64,000 nucleotides of DNA from Bacteroidota bacterium (GTDB lineage: Bacteria > Bacteroidota > Bacteroidia > UKL13-3), in the NCBI GenBank assembly GCA_040388375.1, contig JAZKBU010000003.1:310001-374000 (forward strand), read 5' to 3'. A program made the translations under genes and the position numbers. The notes beneath the pieces were generated by a model. The model searched no databases and had not been told where the DNA came from. It saw nothing but the letters and a program-made list of their open reading frames with translations. Within the stretch, counting starts at the first letter, position 1. The number at the start of each line of letters is the position of its first letter. Shown one piece after another: positions 1 through 8,186 of the stretch.

Positions 1-1
1 T

Positions 2-988
2 TATGCCAGTATAGCTTTAAGCGAGTATTACCGTTCAAAAGGCAAAATTGATTTGGCTTATGCTTATTTGAAAAAGGCCATTGCATCGCCCGATTTAGAG
101 ATAAAAAGTAAGATACAAATTTTAGTGCCTTTTGTTACACCGGAAGCTGGCAAATCAGCCAAATCCCAAGCCTACGAATTGGTTCAGATATATAAAAATG
201 CACATAAGGCCGAACCTACAGCCACTATGTTGTTAGGCGATTTGTATATGCAGGATAAAAAATATGCAGAGGCCAGAGAAGAATATAGAAAAACAGCCAA
301 GCTGGATGGAAGCAACTTTGCGGTATGGCAACAAATATTGTATTGTGGGCAGGAGTTAAACGATAACAAAGGTATTTTAGAAGATTGCGAAGAGGCTTTA
401 ACATTGTTTCCAAGCGAGCCTTTGTTTTATAATTTTAAAGCATTGATTAACGTACAGGAAAAAAATTACGACATAGCTATTACTGCCGCTTTACAAGGTT
501 TAGAATATGTAGTAGATAATGATGATTTAAAAGTACAGTTGTTAAGTATAGTTGGCGATGCCGCCCATTATGCTAAGCGTCCTGCTTTGGTTGATTCTGT
601 ATATAATGAGGCTTTGCAGTTGCAACCCAATAATGCGTATGCATTAAACAATTATGCTTATTTTTTAAGCTTACGCAAAACCAATTTAAATAAAGCTGAC
701 AGTATGAGTTATTTGAGTTTACAGTTAGACCCTGATAACCCAAGTTACCTTGATACGTATGGTTGGATTTTATACCAAAAACAAGATTACCAAAGAGCAA
801 AACAATACATTGAACAATCGTTAAAAATATCGCCAAAAAGTGCAGATGTTTTAGAACATTTGGGTGATATAATGTATAGGCTAAACGATAAAGAAGCTGC
901 TATGCGTTATTGGCAAAAAGCCAAAGACAACAATTCAAGCGGTGAGTTTTTAGACGAGAAAATAAAACAAGGCAAACTAATAGAGTAG
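2..988 (+). CDS. TPR-repeat protein, 5' end cut by window
   Basis: The reading frame is already open at the window edge (base 2), so this is the C-terminal part (about 328 residues) of a longer protein; the first in-frame TTG at 53 is not a credible start. It is built of helical tetratricopeptide repeats: several units show the W/Y-G-A-Y-A-P spacing, for example around NAYALNNYAYFL, LDTYGWILYQKQDYQRA and VLEHLGDIMYRLNDKEAA near the C-terminus. TPRs are protein-interaction scaffolds; in Bacteroidota such proteins are often periplasmic or lipoprotein-anchored, but the N-terminus that would show this is outside the window. The stop lies 7 bp from the stop of the convergent gene at 996, with no terminator between them. 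Confidence 0.9.
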   Translation, partial: YASIALSEYYRSKGKIDLAYAYLKKAIASPDLEIKSKIQILVPFVTPEAGKSAKSQAYELVQIYKNAHKAEPTATMLLGDLYMQDKKYAEAREEYRKTAKLDGSNFAVWQQILYCGQELNDNKGILEDCEEALTLFPSEPLFYNFKALINVQEKNYDIAITAALQGLEYVVDNDDLKVQLLSIVGDAAHYAKRPALVDSVYNEALQLQPNNAYALNNYAYFLSLRKTNLNKADSMSYLSLQLDPDNPSYLDTYGWILYQKQDYQRAKQYIEQSLKISPKSADVLEHLGDIMYRLNDKEAAMRYWQKAKDNNSSGEFLDEKIKQGKLIE

Positions 989-995
989 TTAAAAA

Positions 996-2093
996 CTAAG
1001 GGTGCGCAAAAGCTATTTTAGCTTTCACATTATTCATATTTATTTTGCTGCTGCCATTGCTTAAAATACAATTCCATTCTACATCAAAACGATGTGTTGC
1101 TTGGTTTTTTTCGTTAAGCAGATAAGGCTCTTTTGATAATACTTTAAAATAGCTGCTTGCATCCTGTTTGGCTATATTGGAGCGCCAAACCTCTCCGTTT
1201 TTATCCGTATATTCAATAATTACAGTGGAAAACTGTGGTATGTTATGTTCAGGGGTAATAGTAAAATTAAAATTAGCCTTGCAGGCAGTAGTATTAATAG
1301 CTATGTTTTTGCTTACTTCTATTGTTTGGTTTAAGTACACCGTAGTAATGGTAGCTTTTACCAGGTATATACCCGGATTTGTATATTTATGATAAACAGA
1401 TTTACTGCTTGATGTATCACCATCACCCAGTTGCCAGGATATGGTTTTTATATTACTGGTGTCGTTAAAATATATGGATACGTTTTGTGCAGTGTCAGCA
1501 TCAGGAAAAATATTCATATCAGGATAAACTAAATTAATAGTATCTGCATTCATGAATATTTTTTTAGCAATACTTGAAGTACATGCCGTTACCGTATTTG
1601 TACTTTTGTACGTAATAATTGGATTGTTATTGGATGGAAATAATTTTGTTGGGTTGGATAGTGTAGAAGAAGTTCCATCACCAAAATCCCACTGATGAGT
1701 GGTATTTATCGTATCAGCAGCAAAAAAGTTTACTTTATAGTTGGTGGGGTTATCTATGTAATAATTGTAATTGCTGTAACCAAAAATAGAGTCAAAAGCA
1801 AAAGGTACGTTTTTTCCGTTATGGTTATTTCTGATAATTATTTTTAAAGATTCCTTGCAATCAATACATGGTTTTTTGAACTCACTTACATAAGTTATTA
1901 TATCATTGGTTGAATCGTACCCATAGTCGGTAAATAAATAAAAATCATCAATACCCGCTGTTATGTTAAGGTTTTGGCTGTTTACCAACCCTGTTACATT
2001 AAACTCAGGATTACCAGTGTTGCCAACGGGATCAATGTTTTTTTTGCAGGAAACAATGCACATTAGTAATATGTAAACAATATATTTTTTCAT
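996..2093 (-). CDS. PKD-domain lipoprotein, third gene of sigma/anti-sigma operon
   Basis: 365 residues. The N-terminus is a lipoprotein signal (MKKYIVYILLMCIVSC, lipid-modified Cys16 followed by KK), so the mature protein should be membrane-anchored in the envelope. Two PKD-like beta-sandwich modules are visible: one around HQWDFGDGTSSTLSNPT and one around ISWQLGDGDTSSSKSVYHKY, both with the W-x-x-G-D-G turn typical of PKD domains. The remainder is unrecognised. The start ATG is 4 bp beyond the stop of the anti-sigma/beta-barrel gene (2098-3387), so the two are almost certainly co-transcribed with the sigma gene at 3384-3953. The position suggests (inference) a surface or periplasmic partner that modulates the anti-sigma factor, or a structural product made with it. 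PKD domains usually bind protein or carbohydrate ligands. Confidence 0.85.
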   Translation of the reverse strand: MKKYIVYILLMCIVSCKKNIDPVGNTGNPEFNVTGLVNSQNLNITAGIDDFYLFTDYGYDSTNDIITYVSEFKKPCIDCKESLKIIIRNNHNGKNVPFAFDSIFGYSNYNYYIDNPTNYKVNFFAADTINTTHQWDFGDGTSSTLSNPTKLFPSNNNPIITYKSTNTVTACTSSIAKKIFMNADTINLVYPDMNIFPDADTAQNVSIYFNDTSNIKTISWQLGDGDTSSSKSVYHKYTNPGIYLVKATITTVYLNQTIEVSKNIAINTTACKANFNFTITPEHNIPQFSTVIIEYTDKNGEVWRSNIAKQDASSYFKVLSKEPYLLNEKNQATHRFDVEWNCILSNGSSKINMNNVKAKIAFAHP

Positions 2094-2097
2094 GTGC

Positions 2098-3387
2098 TTA
2101 AAATTTGTAGGCGCCTCCTAAACGCAAGCCGATGTTGTTATTGTTATCGGTAACAGAAACATTGGTTAAGCCATAATAAAAACCGGTATTAATAAGCCAG
2201 TTTTGGCGTAAGTAATATTGGTATGATAAATTGATTTGCCAGTCAATATCATTTATATGGTTTCTGTATCCATTTAAATAATCAGTTCTTTCTTTATTTG
2301 ATTCTTTGCTCAGTGTAGTTTTTAAAACTTCAGCAGACTCTATTACATACATAAATGAAATGCCAGCTTGTACACTGTGTTTGGGTGTAATGCAGTAACC
2401 CAACATAAGGGGTATTTCAATATAATCAAGACGAGTGGTTCTCAATTTTTTTATGTTTTCATTCACACCAAAACTATATGTTTTTTCGGTAATAATACGC
2501 TCTTGTTGGTTTTGGTTAATGCGGCTGTAATAGATACCACTGCTTAAAAAAGTTTTAGCACCCATAAAGTATTGGTATTTTAAACCTGCATAAAAATCAA
2601 TGGGATTATACCAAGCGTTGTTTGGGTTGTAGTAAGTTAACCCTGCCTCCAGCCAAACTTGTTGCTGCGCACGCTGCTTTTGTTTTTTATATATTTTATA
2701 AGCTATTGATTTTTCCTGTACGCAAGTATCGCAGGTGTTTAGCTGAACATTAAAGCCAGCTAATTTTTTACTATCCATTAATAAATAATCACTGTTTTGT
2801 TCTTCAATCAGCGCTTCTTTTTCTGCTGGCGATGCAACATCCAATTTGTTTCCATTGGCTAAAGCTGCACTAGCTAATTTTTTATATTTTCTGCTTTGTG
2901 AGTTATTGGAGTTAGCAGTATTACTCATATTATTGGTTTTATCAGGTCGTGTTTTGTAATCCTTTACATTAACAGCAGTTTGTTGTTTGTTAGGTTCCTG
3001 AGTATCATTGCCGGCCTCAGTTGTATTGTTTTTATCTTTTGTGTTTATAGTTGCAGCGTTGTTGTTAGCAGTATTTGTTGATGGTGTAGTATTAGTAGCA
3101 GGGCTATTGTTAGCAGGGGTAGTAGAATGAGATGATGAAGCAACGGTAGCATTGTTATTGTCCGTAGCATCTAATGACATTACATGGTTCCAGGTAACAG
3201 CACTAATAAATGCAATAAACAGCATGGTTAAAAAGAGCAGAAAAAAGCGTTTTCTATTCTTTTTTTGTAAGCGATCGTTGGCAATCATATCCTTTGCCAT
3301 TATCCAGTCGCTTTCCGTAAACTGTATATTTGCATCGTTTCCTTTTTTTCTCAGAAACTCATCAAATAATTCATCTTCCTGTTTCAT
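2098..3387 (-). CDS. Putative dual-membrane-spanning anti-sigma factor with C-terminal outer-membrane beta-barrel
   Basis: 429 residues in four parts. Residues 1-47 are charged and cytoplasm-like, rich in D/E and K/R. Residues 48-66 form one hydrophobic helix (FFLLFLTMLFIAFISAVTW). Residues about 70-180 are low-complexity and rich in N, T, S and A, and should be a disordered periplasmic linker; a CDTC motif follows at 219-222. Residues about 243-429 are alternating aromatic/polar strands typical of a small outer-membrane barrel, ending in the diagnostic C-terminal Phe (GGAYKF). The gene overlaps the ECF sigma gene upstream by 4 bp (ATGA), the usual arrangement for a sigma/anti-sigma pair. The architecture matches the Dma proteins (dual membrane-spanning anti-sigma factors) known from Bacteroides thetaiotaomicron. 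The anti-sigma function is inferred from position and topology, not from a recognised anti-sigma motif. Confidence 0.75.
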   Translation of the reverse strand: MKQEDELFDEFLRKKGNDANIQFTESDWIMAKDMIANDRLQKKNRKRFFLLFLTMLFIAFISAVTWNHVMSLDATDNNNATVASSSHSTTPANNSPATNTTPSTNTANNNAATINTKDKNNTTEAGNDTQEPNKQQTAVNVKDYKTRPDKTNNMSNTANSNNSQSRKYKKLASAALANGNKLDVASPAEKEALIEEQNSDYLLMDSKKLAGFNVQLNTCDTCVQEKSIAYKIYKKQKQRAQQQVWLEAGLTYYNPNNAWYNPIDFYAGLKYQYFMGAKTFLSSGIYYSRINQNQQERIITEKTYSFGVNENIKKLRTTRLDYIEIPLMLGYCITPKHSVQAGISFMYVIESAEVLKTTLSKESNKERTDYLNGYRNHINDIDWQINLSYQYYLRQNWLINTGFYYGLTNVSVTDNNNNIGLRLGGAYKF

Positions 3388-3953
3388 AATACTAACATTT
3401 TAAGCGATGATAAAATAGTACTCAGCTTCTCTTTTAAAAGTGTTCTTGCGTTAGACAAGTGCCACCTTGATGTTCCTTCGCTAATGTTTAATGATAAACT
3501 AATTTCTTTGTGACTCAATCCTTCAAATACATAAAGGTTAAGTACTTCTTTACTCATTTTAGGCAACTTGCCTATTTGAGTTAAAACTTCTTCTGCACTC
3601 AGTTTTTGTTCGGCTTTGTTAATATCGAATGGATGTTCGTTACTACTAAATGTAGAAAAGTCTGTTACCTGCTGATTTTCTCTATATTTTTTATTCATTC
3701 TAAATTCATCAATTATGGAATTTATTAAAATACTTTTTGCCCATTTACTAAATGCCAGTTCATTATTGTATTTTGAAATGTTGTTGAGTATTTTTAGAAA
3801 GCCTTTATTCAGTAAATCCAAGGCATCATCGCGATTGGTACTATATCGGTAACATATAGGCATAAGCAGTGTAAAACACTTTTGATACAAGGCATACTCT
3901 GCCCTTGTATCCTGTTTTTTACATTGTGCTATAATCTCGTTGAGTTCCTGCAT
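3384..3953 (-). CDS. ECF-type RNA polymerase sigma-70 factor
   Basis: 189 residues, normal for an extracytoplasmic-function sigma factor. Region 2 is seen at about residues 15-85 (CFTLLMPICYRYSTNRDDA ... LAFSKWAKSILINSIIDEFR), and region 4 near 130-180 (LPKMSKEVLNLYVFEGLSHK then ISLSLNISEGTSRWHLSNAR), a helix-turn-helix for the -35 element. No region 3 is present. It heads a three-gene operon with the putative anti-sigma/barrel protein (4-bp overlap) and a PKD lipoprotein. A 14-bp-stem hairpin lies between it and the upstream PKD/T9SS gene, so it probably has its own promoter, although no consensus TAnnTTTG box was found in the 65-bp gap. ECF factors of this group often activate their own operon; the target genes cannot be read here. 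Confidence 0.92.
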   Translation of the reverse strand: MQELNEIIAQCKKQDTRAEYALYQKCFTLLMPICYRYSTNRDDALDLLNKGFLKILNNISKYNNELAFSKWAKSILINSIIDEFRMNKKYRENQQVTDFSTFSSNEHPFDINKAEQKLSAEEVLTQIGKLPKMSKEVLNLYVFEGLSHKEISLSLNISEGTSRWHLSNARTLLKEKLSTILSSLKMLVL

Positions 3954-3962
3954 TTACTTATA

Positions 3963-3999
3963 ACAAAAGACAGTAGGAGTTTAGTCTACTGTCTTTTGT
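3963..3999 (-). terminator. Hairpin terminator after the PKD/T9SS gene
   Basis: Perfect 14-bp inverted repeat (3963-3976 with 3986-3999, arm ACAAAAGACAGTAG) with a 9-nt loop, just downstream of the minus-strand gene at 4019. The arm ends in a TCTTTTGTT run on the minus strand. It separates the surface-protein gene from the sigma operon, although partial read-through would couple them. Confidence 0.72.
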
Positions 4000-4018
4000 G
4001 TTTATTGTTGAATATATA

Positions 4019-6145
4019 TTACTTGATCATTTTTTTACTTATCCGTCCCTGTTCGTTACTTATTTGTACCATATACATGCCGCCAAATAAATCACTAATA
4101 TCTAATTTAATATTGTTTTGTCCAACATGTGTTGTAAAAGTTTTAGTTAAAAATACTTTTCCGGCCATATCAGTAATACTTACTTCAACCGGTTGGTTGA
4201 ATACACTAAGTAAATCAATGTTCAGTTCATTGTTGGCAGGTATTGGGTACATATTGCTGATGCTCATGCCTTCTACAGTTTTTACTCCTGTGCCTACATT
4301 ATTAATGTGTATACTGTCGCATACTGTTTGGTGGCACGAGTCAATGTTATTCCATACTGTTAAACAAACTTGATACCAGCCATTTGTAGCATATTGATGC
4401 GCTGGATTTTGAGAATTAGACGAGGATCCATCACCAAAATCCCAGAAATAATTAGTGCCGCTTGGTTGAGGATTTAATGTTTGGAAAACACCCACACGTG
4501 AACTGTCTAAGTGGTAATTAAATGCTGCATTACATTTAAATAAACCAGAGTCAACATATATTATTTTGCATTTAGTGTCGTAGCAGGAATCAGTTGTGCT
4601 GGAAATAGTTAAGCAAACAGTAAAATTACCAGCATATGTATAGTAATGAATAGGATGTTGGCTGGTAGAAGTAGTTCCATCACCAAAGTTCCATGAGAAG
4701 TTTATATTATTTCCTGTTGACGTGTTGTTAAAATGTGCTGATGCATTGCTTTGCCAAAAAACGAAATCTGCATGACATGGTTGTGAAGAATCACCTGTTA
4801 CAGTTATTGTTGTACATTTGGTATCTATACAGGTTGAATCAAATGCATTTCTTACCGTTAAGCAAACATTATAAGTGCCGGGTTTAAAAAGGTGTAAATA
4901 GTTGGCGCTTGTTGCTGTCCATCCATCGCCAAAATTCCAATAGTACAATAAGTTGTTACCAGTGCTGCTTGTTGCATTAAACAAACAAGGGTAATCGTTA
5001 AAATTAACTTTTTGTGGGTTTAACGAGTAGGTGAAATTAGCATGGCATGGGGTATTACCTGCACTTATCACTATGGTTGAACATTTGGTATTGGTGCAGG
5101 TAGAGTCTAATAAGTTTCTAACGGTTAAACAAACATTGTAAGTACCCGGTAAAGTAAATGTTTTATTCGGGTTCATGGTAGTAGAAGTAGTACCATCGCC
5201 AAAGTTCCAGTAATATCCTAAGTTATTACCTGTTGATGTATTGTTAAAATAGAAAACATTATTAATGGTGTCTCTGTAATAAGTAAACTTAGCCACACAT
5301 GGTATGTTTGCAGCAGGTATAGTAATGGTTGAACACTTGGTATGGTAACAATTAGAATCCAATAAATTTTGTACCGTTAAGCAAACAGTGTAAGTACCCG
5401 GTGTAAATGTTTTAGTTGGGTTCATTGCTGTAGAAGTGCTGTTGTTTCCAAATGTCCAGTAATAAGCTAAGTTACTGCCGCTTGACGAATTAATGAAATG
5501 AACATTATTTAAACTATCTCTAGAATAAGTAAAATTAGCTATACATGGTTGGTTGTTACCATTGGTAACAACAATGGTAGAGCATTTTGTGCTGTAGCAG
5601 GTAGAGTCAAACGCACCACGTATAGTTAAACAAACAGTATAAGTTCCGGGATTAGCATACGCATGGCTTGGGTTTTGCAAGGTAGAGCCTGTACTATCAC
5701 CAAACGTCCAGGTATATAATAAATTAGTGCCGGTAGAAGTATTGTTAAAATACACCGTACTGTTTATGGTATCTTTAAAGTAATTGAAATTAGCCGTGCA
5801 CGGGCTTGAAGGCGTTAAATAAAGTACGGTACAAAAAGTATCATTACATACACCTGGTTTGGTTACACGGTGGCAAACCATATAGGTGCCATAATTAACA
5901 TAAGTTTTAGTCGGGTTTCTGGTTATGCCTGTACTTCCATCACCAAATGTCCAGAAGTGTTGTACTGTACTGTCGTAATTGGTGCTGTTAAAGTTAACTG
6001 TTTTGTTGGCAGTGCCTGTGCCAACCAAAGAGGTGTAATAAGGATTACAAGTTTGTGCCTTAAGTGTGCTTGTGTTTAAAAACAAAGCACAATAAACTAG
6101 CAGTGCCATACAATAAGTGAAGGGTAGTTTGATTATTTTTTTCAT
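4019..6145 (-). CDS. Secreted protein with seven PKD repeats and T9SS type A sorting domain
   Basis: 708 residues. A signal peptide (residues 1-30, ending SSTLKAQ-like TLKAQ) is followed by seven tandem PKD domains of about 82 residues. Each has a W-x-F-G-D/N core (for example YTWTFGDSTGSTLQNPSHAY, YYWNFGDGTTSTTMNPNKTF, YFWDFGDGSSSNSQNPAHQY) and a C-T-x-x-x-x-V-x-N pattern; paired cysteines recur in each unit, suggesting a disulfide per domain. The last 75 residues form a type A T9SS sorting domain (MYPIPANNELNIDL ... GGMYMVQISNEQGRISKKMI). The product should be exported by Sec, moved across the outer membrane by T9SS and attached to the surface or released. No catalytic domain is seen, so it is probably adhesive or structural. 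It lies directly upstream of the sigma/anti-sigma/PKD-lipoprotein operon on the same strand. Confidence 0.9.
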   Translation of the reverse strand: MKKIIKLPFTYCMALLVYCALFLNTSTLKAQTCNPYYTSLVGTGTANKTVNFNSTNYDSTVQHFWTFGDGSTGITRNPTKTYVNYGTYMVCHRVTKPGVCNDTFCTVLYLTPSSPCTANFNYFKDTINSTVYFNNTSTGTNLLYTWTFGDSTGSTLQNPSHAYANPGTYTVCLTIRGAFDSTCYSTKCSTIVVTNGNNQPCIANFTYSRDSLNNVHFINSSSGSNLAYYWTFGNNSTSTAMNPTKTFTPGTYTVCLTVQNLLDSNCYHTKCSTITIPAANIPCVAKFTYYRDTINNVFYFNNTSTGNNLGYYWNFGDGTTSTTMNPNKTFTLPGTYNVCLTVRNLLDSTCTNTKCSTIVISAGNTPCHANFTYSLNPQKVNFNDYPCLFNATSSTGNNLLYYWNFGDGWTATSANYLHLFKPGTYNVCLTVRNAFDSTCIDTKCTTITVTGDSSQPCHADFVFWQSNASAHFNNTSTGNNINFSWNFGDGTTSTSQHPIHYYTYAGNFTVCLTISSTTDSCYDTKCKIIYVDSGLFKCNAAFNYHLDSSRVGVFQTLNPQPSGTNYFWDFGDGSSSNSQNPAHQYATNGWYQVCLTVWNNIDSCHQTVCDSIHINNVGTGVKTVEGMSISNMYPIPANNELNIDLLSVFNQPVEVSITDMAGKVFLTKTFTTHVGQNNIKLDISDLFGGMYMVQISNEQGRISKKMIK

Positions 6146-6327
6146 ATAATAATTGATTAATTGTTCTTTCTGTTATTGGGTACGTATGCGTATGGCGTAT
6201 GTGTTGGGTTTTTAGAAAAATAAAATGTAAAAAAATATTGTTTTGGTTGAAAGTGAGCTAGGTAATAATAACAATATTTCCGGTGAAGGTGTAGTCAACC
6301 CATTGAGACTAACAATTGAAATAAAAA
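6146..6327. other. Upstream region of the PKD/T9SS gene
   Basis: AT-rich non-coding stretch holding the promoter region of the 4019-6145 gene. The only internal structure noticed is a short run of GTATG units (about 6180-6200, three copies spaced 6-7 bp). No TAnnTTTG box with proper spacing was found, which would be consistent with, but does not show, use of an alternative sigma factor. Confidence 0.4.
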
Positions 6328-6363
6328 TAATATCCGTAGCTATTACTATAACTACGGATATTA
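6328..6363 (-). terminator. Hairpin terminator after the methyltransferase gene
   Basis: Perfect 12-bp stem (6328-6339 with 6352-6363, arm TAATATCCGTAG) and 12-nt loop, followed on the minus strand by TTTTTATTT. It lies 28 bp beyond the stop of the minus-strand gene at 6391. Confidence 0.72.
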
Positions 6364-6390
6364 CCATTCAAAATCAATATAAAAACAAGC

Positions 6391-7170
6391 TTATTTAGTA
6401 GCTATTACAAATATGTCAATTGCCTCGTGCAGATTCCTGTCACTTAAAAAGAAATCGTGTGTTGAAATAGAGGCCCTTCTTTCGTCCTGTTTTAAAAGCT
6501 GTTTCCTCATAATGCTGGTTATAATATTATATGGTAAAGTAAGTAACCAAGAAGGGAGTTTTTTATGTAACTCAAACTTATCATATTTCAAGGCCAGATC
6601 CACCCAGGTTTGGTTGTCTTTATAATATTTTTTTACAGAGTCGTTGCCATGTAAACCCAGAATGGTATACGATGAAAAGTACTTTTTTATTTCCGTTTCC
6701 ATTTCTTCAAATGTATACTCAAAAACATGGTAAGGGTTTCGCGCAAACGATTGCAAGCGGTTAGGTGTAGTACAAATAAACTGCCCACCCGTTTTTAAAC
6801 AACGATGTGCTTCCTTTACAAATTCCTCCCTTTGTTCTATATGTTCAATAAACTGAAATGAGGTTAGTATATCAACAGAGTTTTCATCCATAGGTATAGG
6901 TGGTACCTTGGCTTGCTTAAAAGTAATACGTTTGTTTAGTAATTGCTTTTTACTGGCATCAGCTATGGTTTGTTTAGAGTAATCCAACCCGATAACGTTA
7001 TTGCTTTTTAAAGTAAAATCAACCGTTCCGTATCCATTGGCACAGCCAATATCAACTACTTTGTGTTGAGGTTTTATATACGTGTTAGAAAATTGGTAAG
7101 CATAGTAACAACGTTTTACTGTTACATTATTAGCTGTTTCAAAACTTGGTCGTTCTCTATTAAATATCAT
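6391..7170 (-). CDS. Class I SAM-dependent methyltransferase
   Basis: 259 residues. Methyltransferase motif I is at about residues 37-47 (VVDIGCANGYG), the acidic loop follows (VIGLDYSKQTI), motif IV is DILTSFQFIEHI, and the LKTGGQFICTTPN strand is motif V/VI; this is the Methyltransf_11/UbiE-type fold. The C-terminal 100 residues (NRLQSFARNPYHVFEYTFEE onwards) form a cap typical of methyltransferases found in polysaccharide or glycan gene sets, so a sugar or lipid substrate is possible, but it is not shown by the sequence. It follows a same-strand gene (7192-7863) after 21 bp and is closed by a terminator hairpin; the two are likely co-transcribed. Confidence 0.88.
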   Translation of the reverse strand: MIFNRERPSFETANNVTVKRCYYAYQFSNTYIKPQHKVVDIGCANGYGTVDFTLKSNNVIGLDYSKQTIADASKKQLLNKRITFKQAKVPPIPMDENSVDILTSFQFIEHIEQREEFVKEAHRCLKTGGQFICTTPNRLQSFARNPYHVFEYTFEEMETEIKKYFSSYTILGLHGNDSVKKYYKDNQTWVDLALKYDKFELHKKLPSWLLTLPYNIITSIMRKQLLKQDERRASISTHDFFLSDRNLHEAIDIFVIATK

Positions 7171-7191
7171 GCTAAATATAAGTTTAAAATT

Positions 7192-7863
7192 TTAGTCGTG
7201 GAAAAACCGGCTATTGCGAAATGTTTTAGGTGTGTTTAACTTTTCAGCCTTAAATATAAGATTGGTGGTTTGTTGCATTTGGCTGGCAACCGCAGGCAAA
7301 TACTCATTGTTTGTTAAACGTACTGTAGGTATTTGAGCTTGCTTAAATAAATCAGTAAAACCTTTATCCATACTCGAACTATAAATAACAGCATTGCTAA
7401 AATACCTTTTAATGAGTTGTATTAGCTCATGCATGGAAGCATTGGAGCAATCGTTAGTATGGCACTGAATGCCAATAAAAATAGTTCCCTTGGTTTTTAG
7501 TTTAAAACACAGTTGAATAAGGTAAGTTTCAATATCTCTTTCATGTAGCGTAGTGGAATAAAATAAAGTATCAACCGATTCGTTAAAAACAATTTGTTTT
7601 TCTTTAGGTGCTGTTAAGTAGTAAACAAGCAAATCACCTGTGTAAGTCAGCTGTTTTATGTTATTGTATTTATTTGTTTCCTTGCTTAGTGTATGGCTAT
7701 GGTTTAACCAAAAAACATCTTGTCCTTTAGGTAGTTCGTTTTGAATAAATTTTTCGTGCAGTTGCGCAGGCGAAATAAAATGGTTGCTGAAAACCATTGA
7801 TGCGATTACTTTTTTAAAGAATAAGCGAACATCATTTAATAGTAAGTTGAACTCATAGACCAT
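7192..7863 (-). CDS. Unrecognised protein, possibly a degenerate methyltransferase-fold partner
   Basis: 223 residues, no signal peptide or membrane segment. I do not recognise a family. The middle part (about residues 85-130: VDTLFYSTTLHERDIETYLI then QLCFKLKTKGTIFIGIQ) resembles the motif IV to motif VI region of class I methyltransferases (acidic strand, helix, L-K-x-K-G strand). A glycine-rich SAM loop (motif I, D/E-x-G-x-G) is absent, so SAM binding is unlikely. The gene sits directly upstream of an intact methyltransferase on the same strand with a 21-bp gap, suggesting a paired or accessory role (inference). It may equally be an unrelated Bacteroidota-specific protein. Composition is like its neighbours. 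Confidence 0.7.
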   Translation of the reverse strand: MVYEFNLLLNDVRLFFKKVIASMVFSNHFISPAQLHEKFIQNELPKGQDVFWLNHSHTLSKETNKYNNIKQLTYTGDLLVYYLTAPKEKQIVFNESVDTLFYSTTLHERDIETYLIQLCFKLKTKGTIFIGIQCHTNDCSNASMHELIQLIKRYFSNAVIYSSSMDKGFTDLFKQAQIPTVRLTNNEYLPAVASQMQQTTNLIFKAEKLNTPKTFRNSRFFHD

Positions 7864-8186
7864 AACATATACGTATTAGTAAGTATGTAGCTGTTATAAA
7901 TAAAAACTATATACCATTAGGTTAATTAATTTTATTAGTAATTACATCATTAAAATAAATAGTTCTGTTTCTATAAAATGCTGGTACGTTAACTTATAAA
8001 GTTATGTTGGGTTTTTGAGTAATAATTATTTCTTAACAGAATAGTTTCTGCTAATTTTTAAAAAAATGGATGTGCGCTGTCTCAAAGCGAACAACATAGG
8101 GTATGATAGTACATAAAAAATAAGGCAAGTTTCAGATTTTATAATGATAAAAAACGTCCGACATTTGTATAGTAAAAGCTCAGAAA
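7864..8186. other. 323-bp divergent intergenic region
   Basis: Very AT-rich spacer between the divergent genes at 7863 (minus) and 8187 (plus); it must hold promoters for both. A degenerate -7 box GACATTTG at 8160-8167, 19 bp before the Ada-like start, is the best plus-strand candidate (one mismatch to TAnnTTTG, no good -33). No small gene, RNA gene or repeat was recognised. Confidence 0.5.

Noticed and set aside
3882-4373. 163-codon plus-strand open frame
   Set aside because: It overlaps the sigma gene and the T9SS sorting domain on the opposite strand, and crosses a terminator hairpin; no family features.
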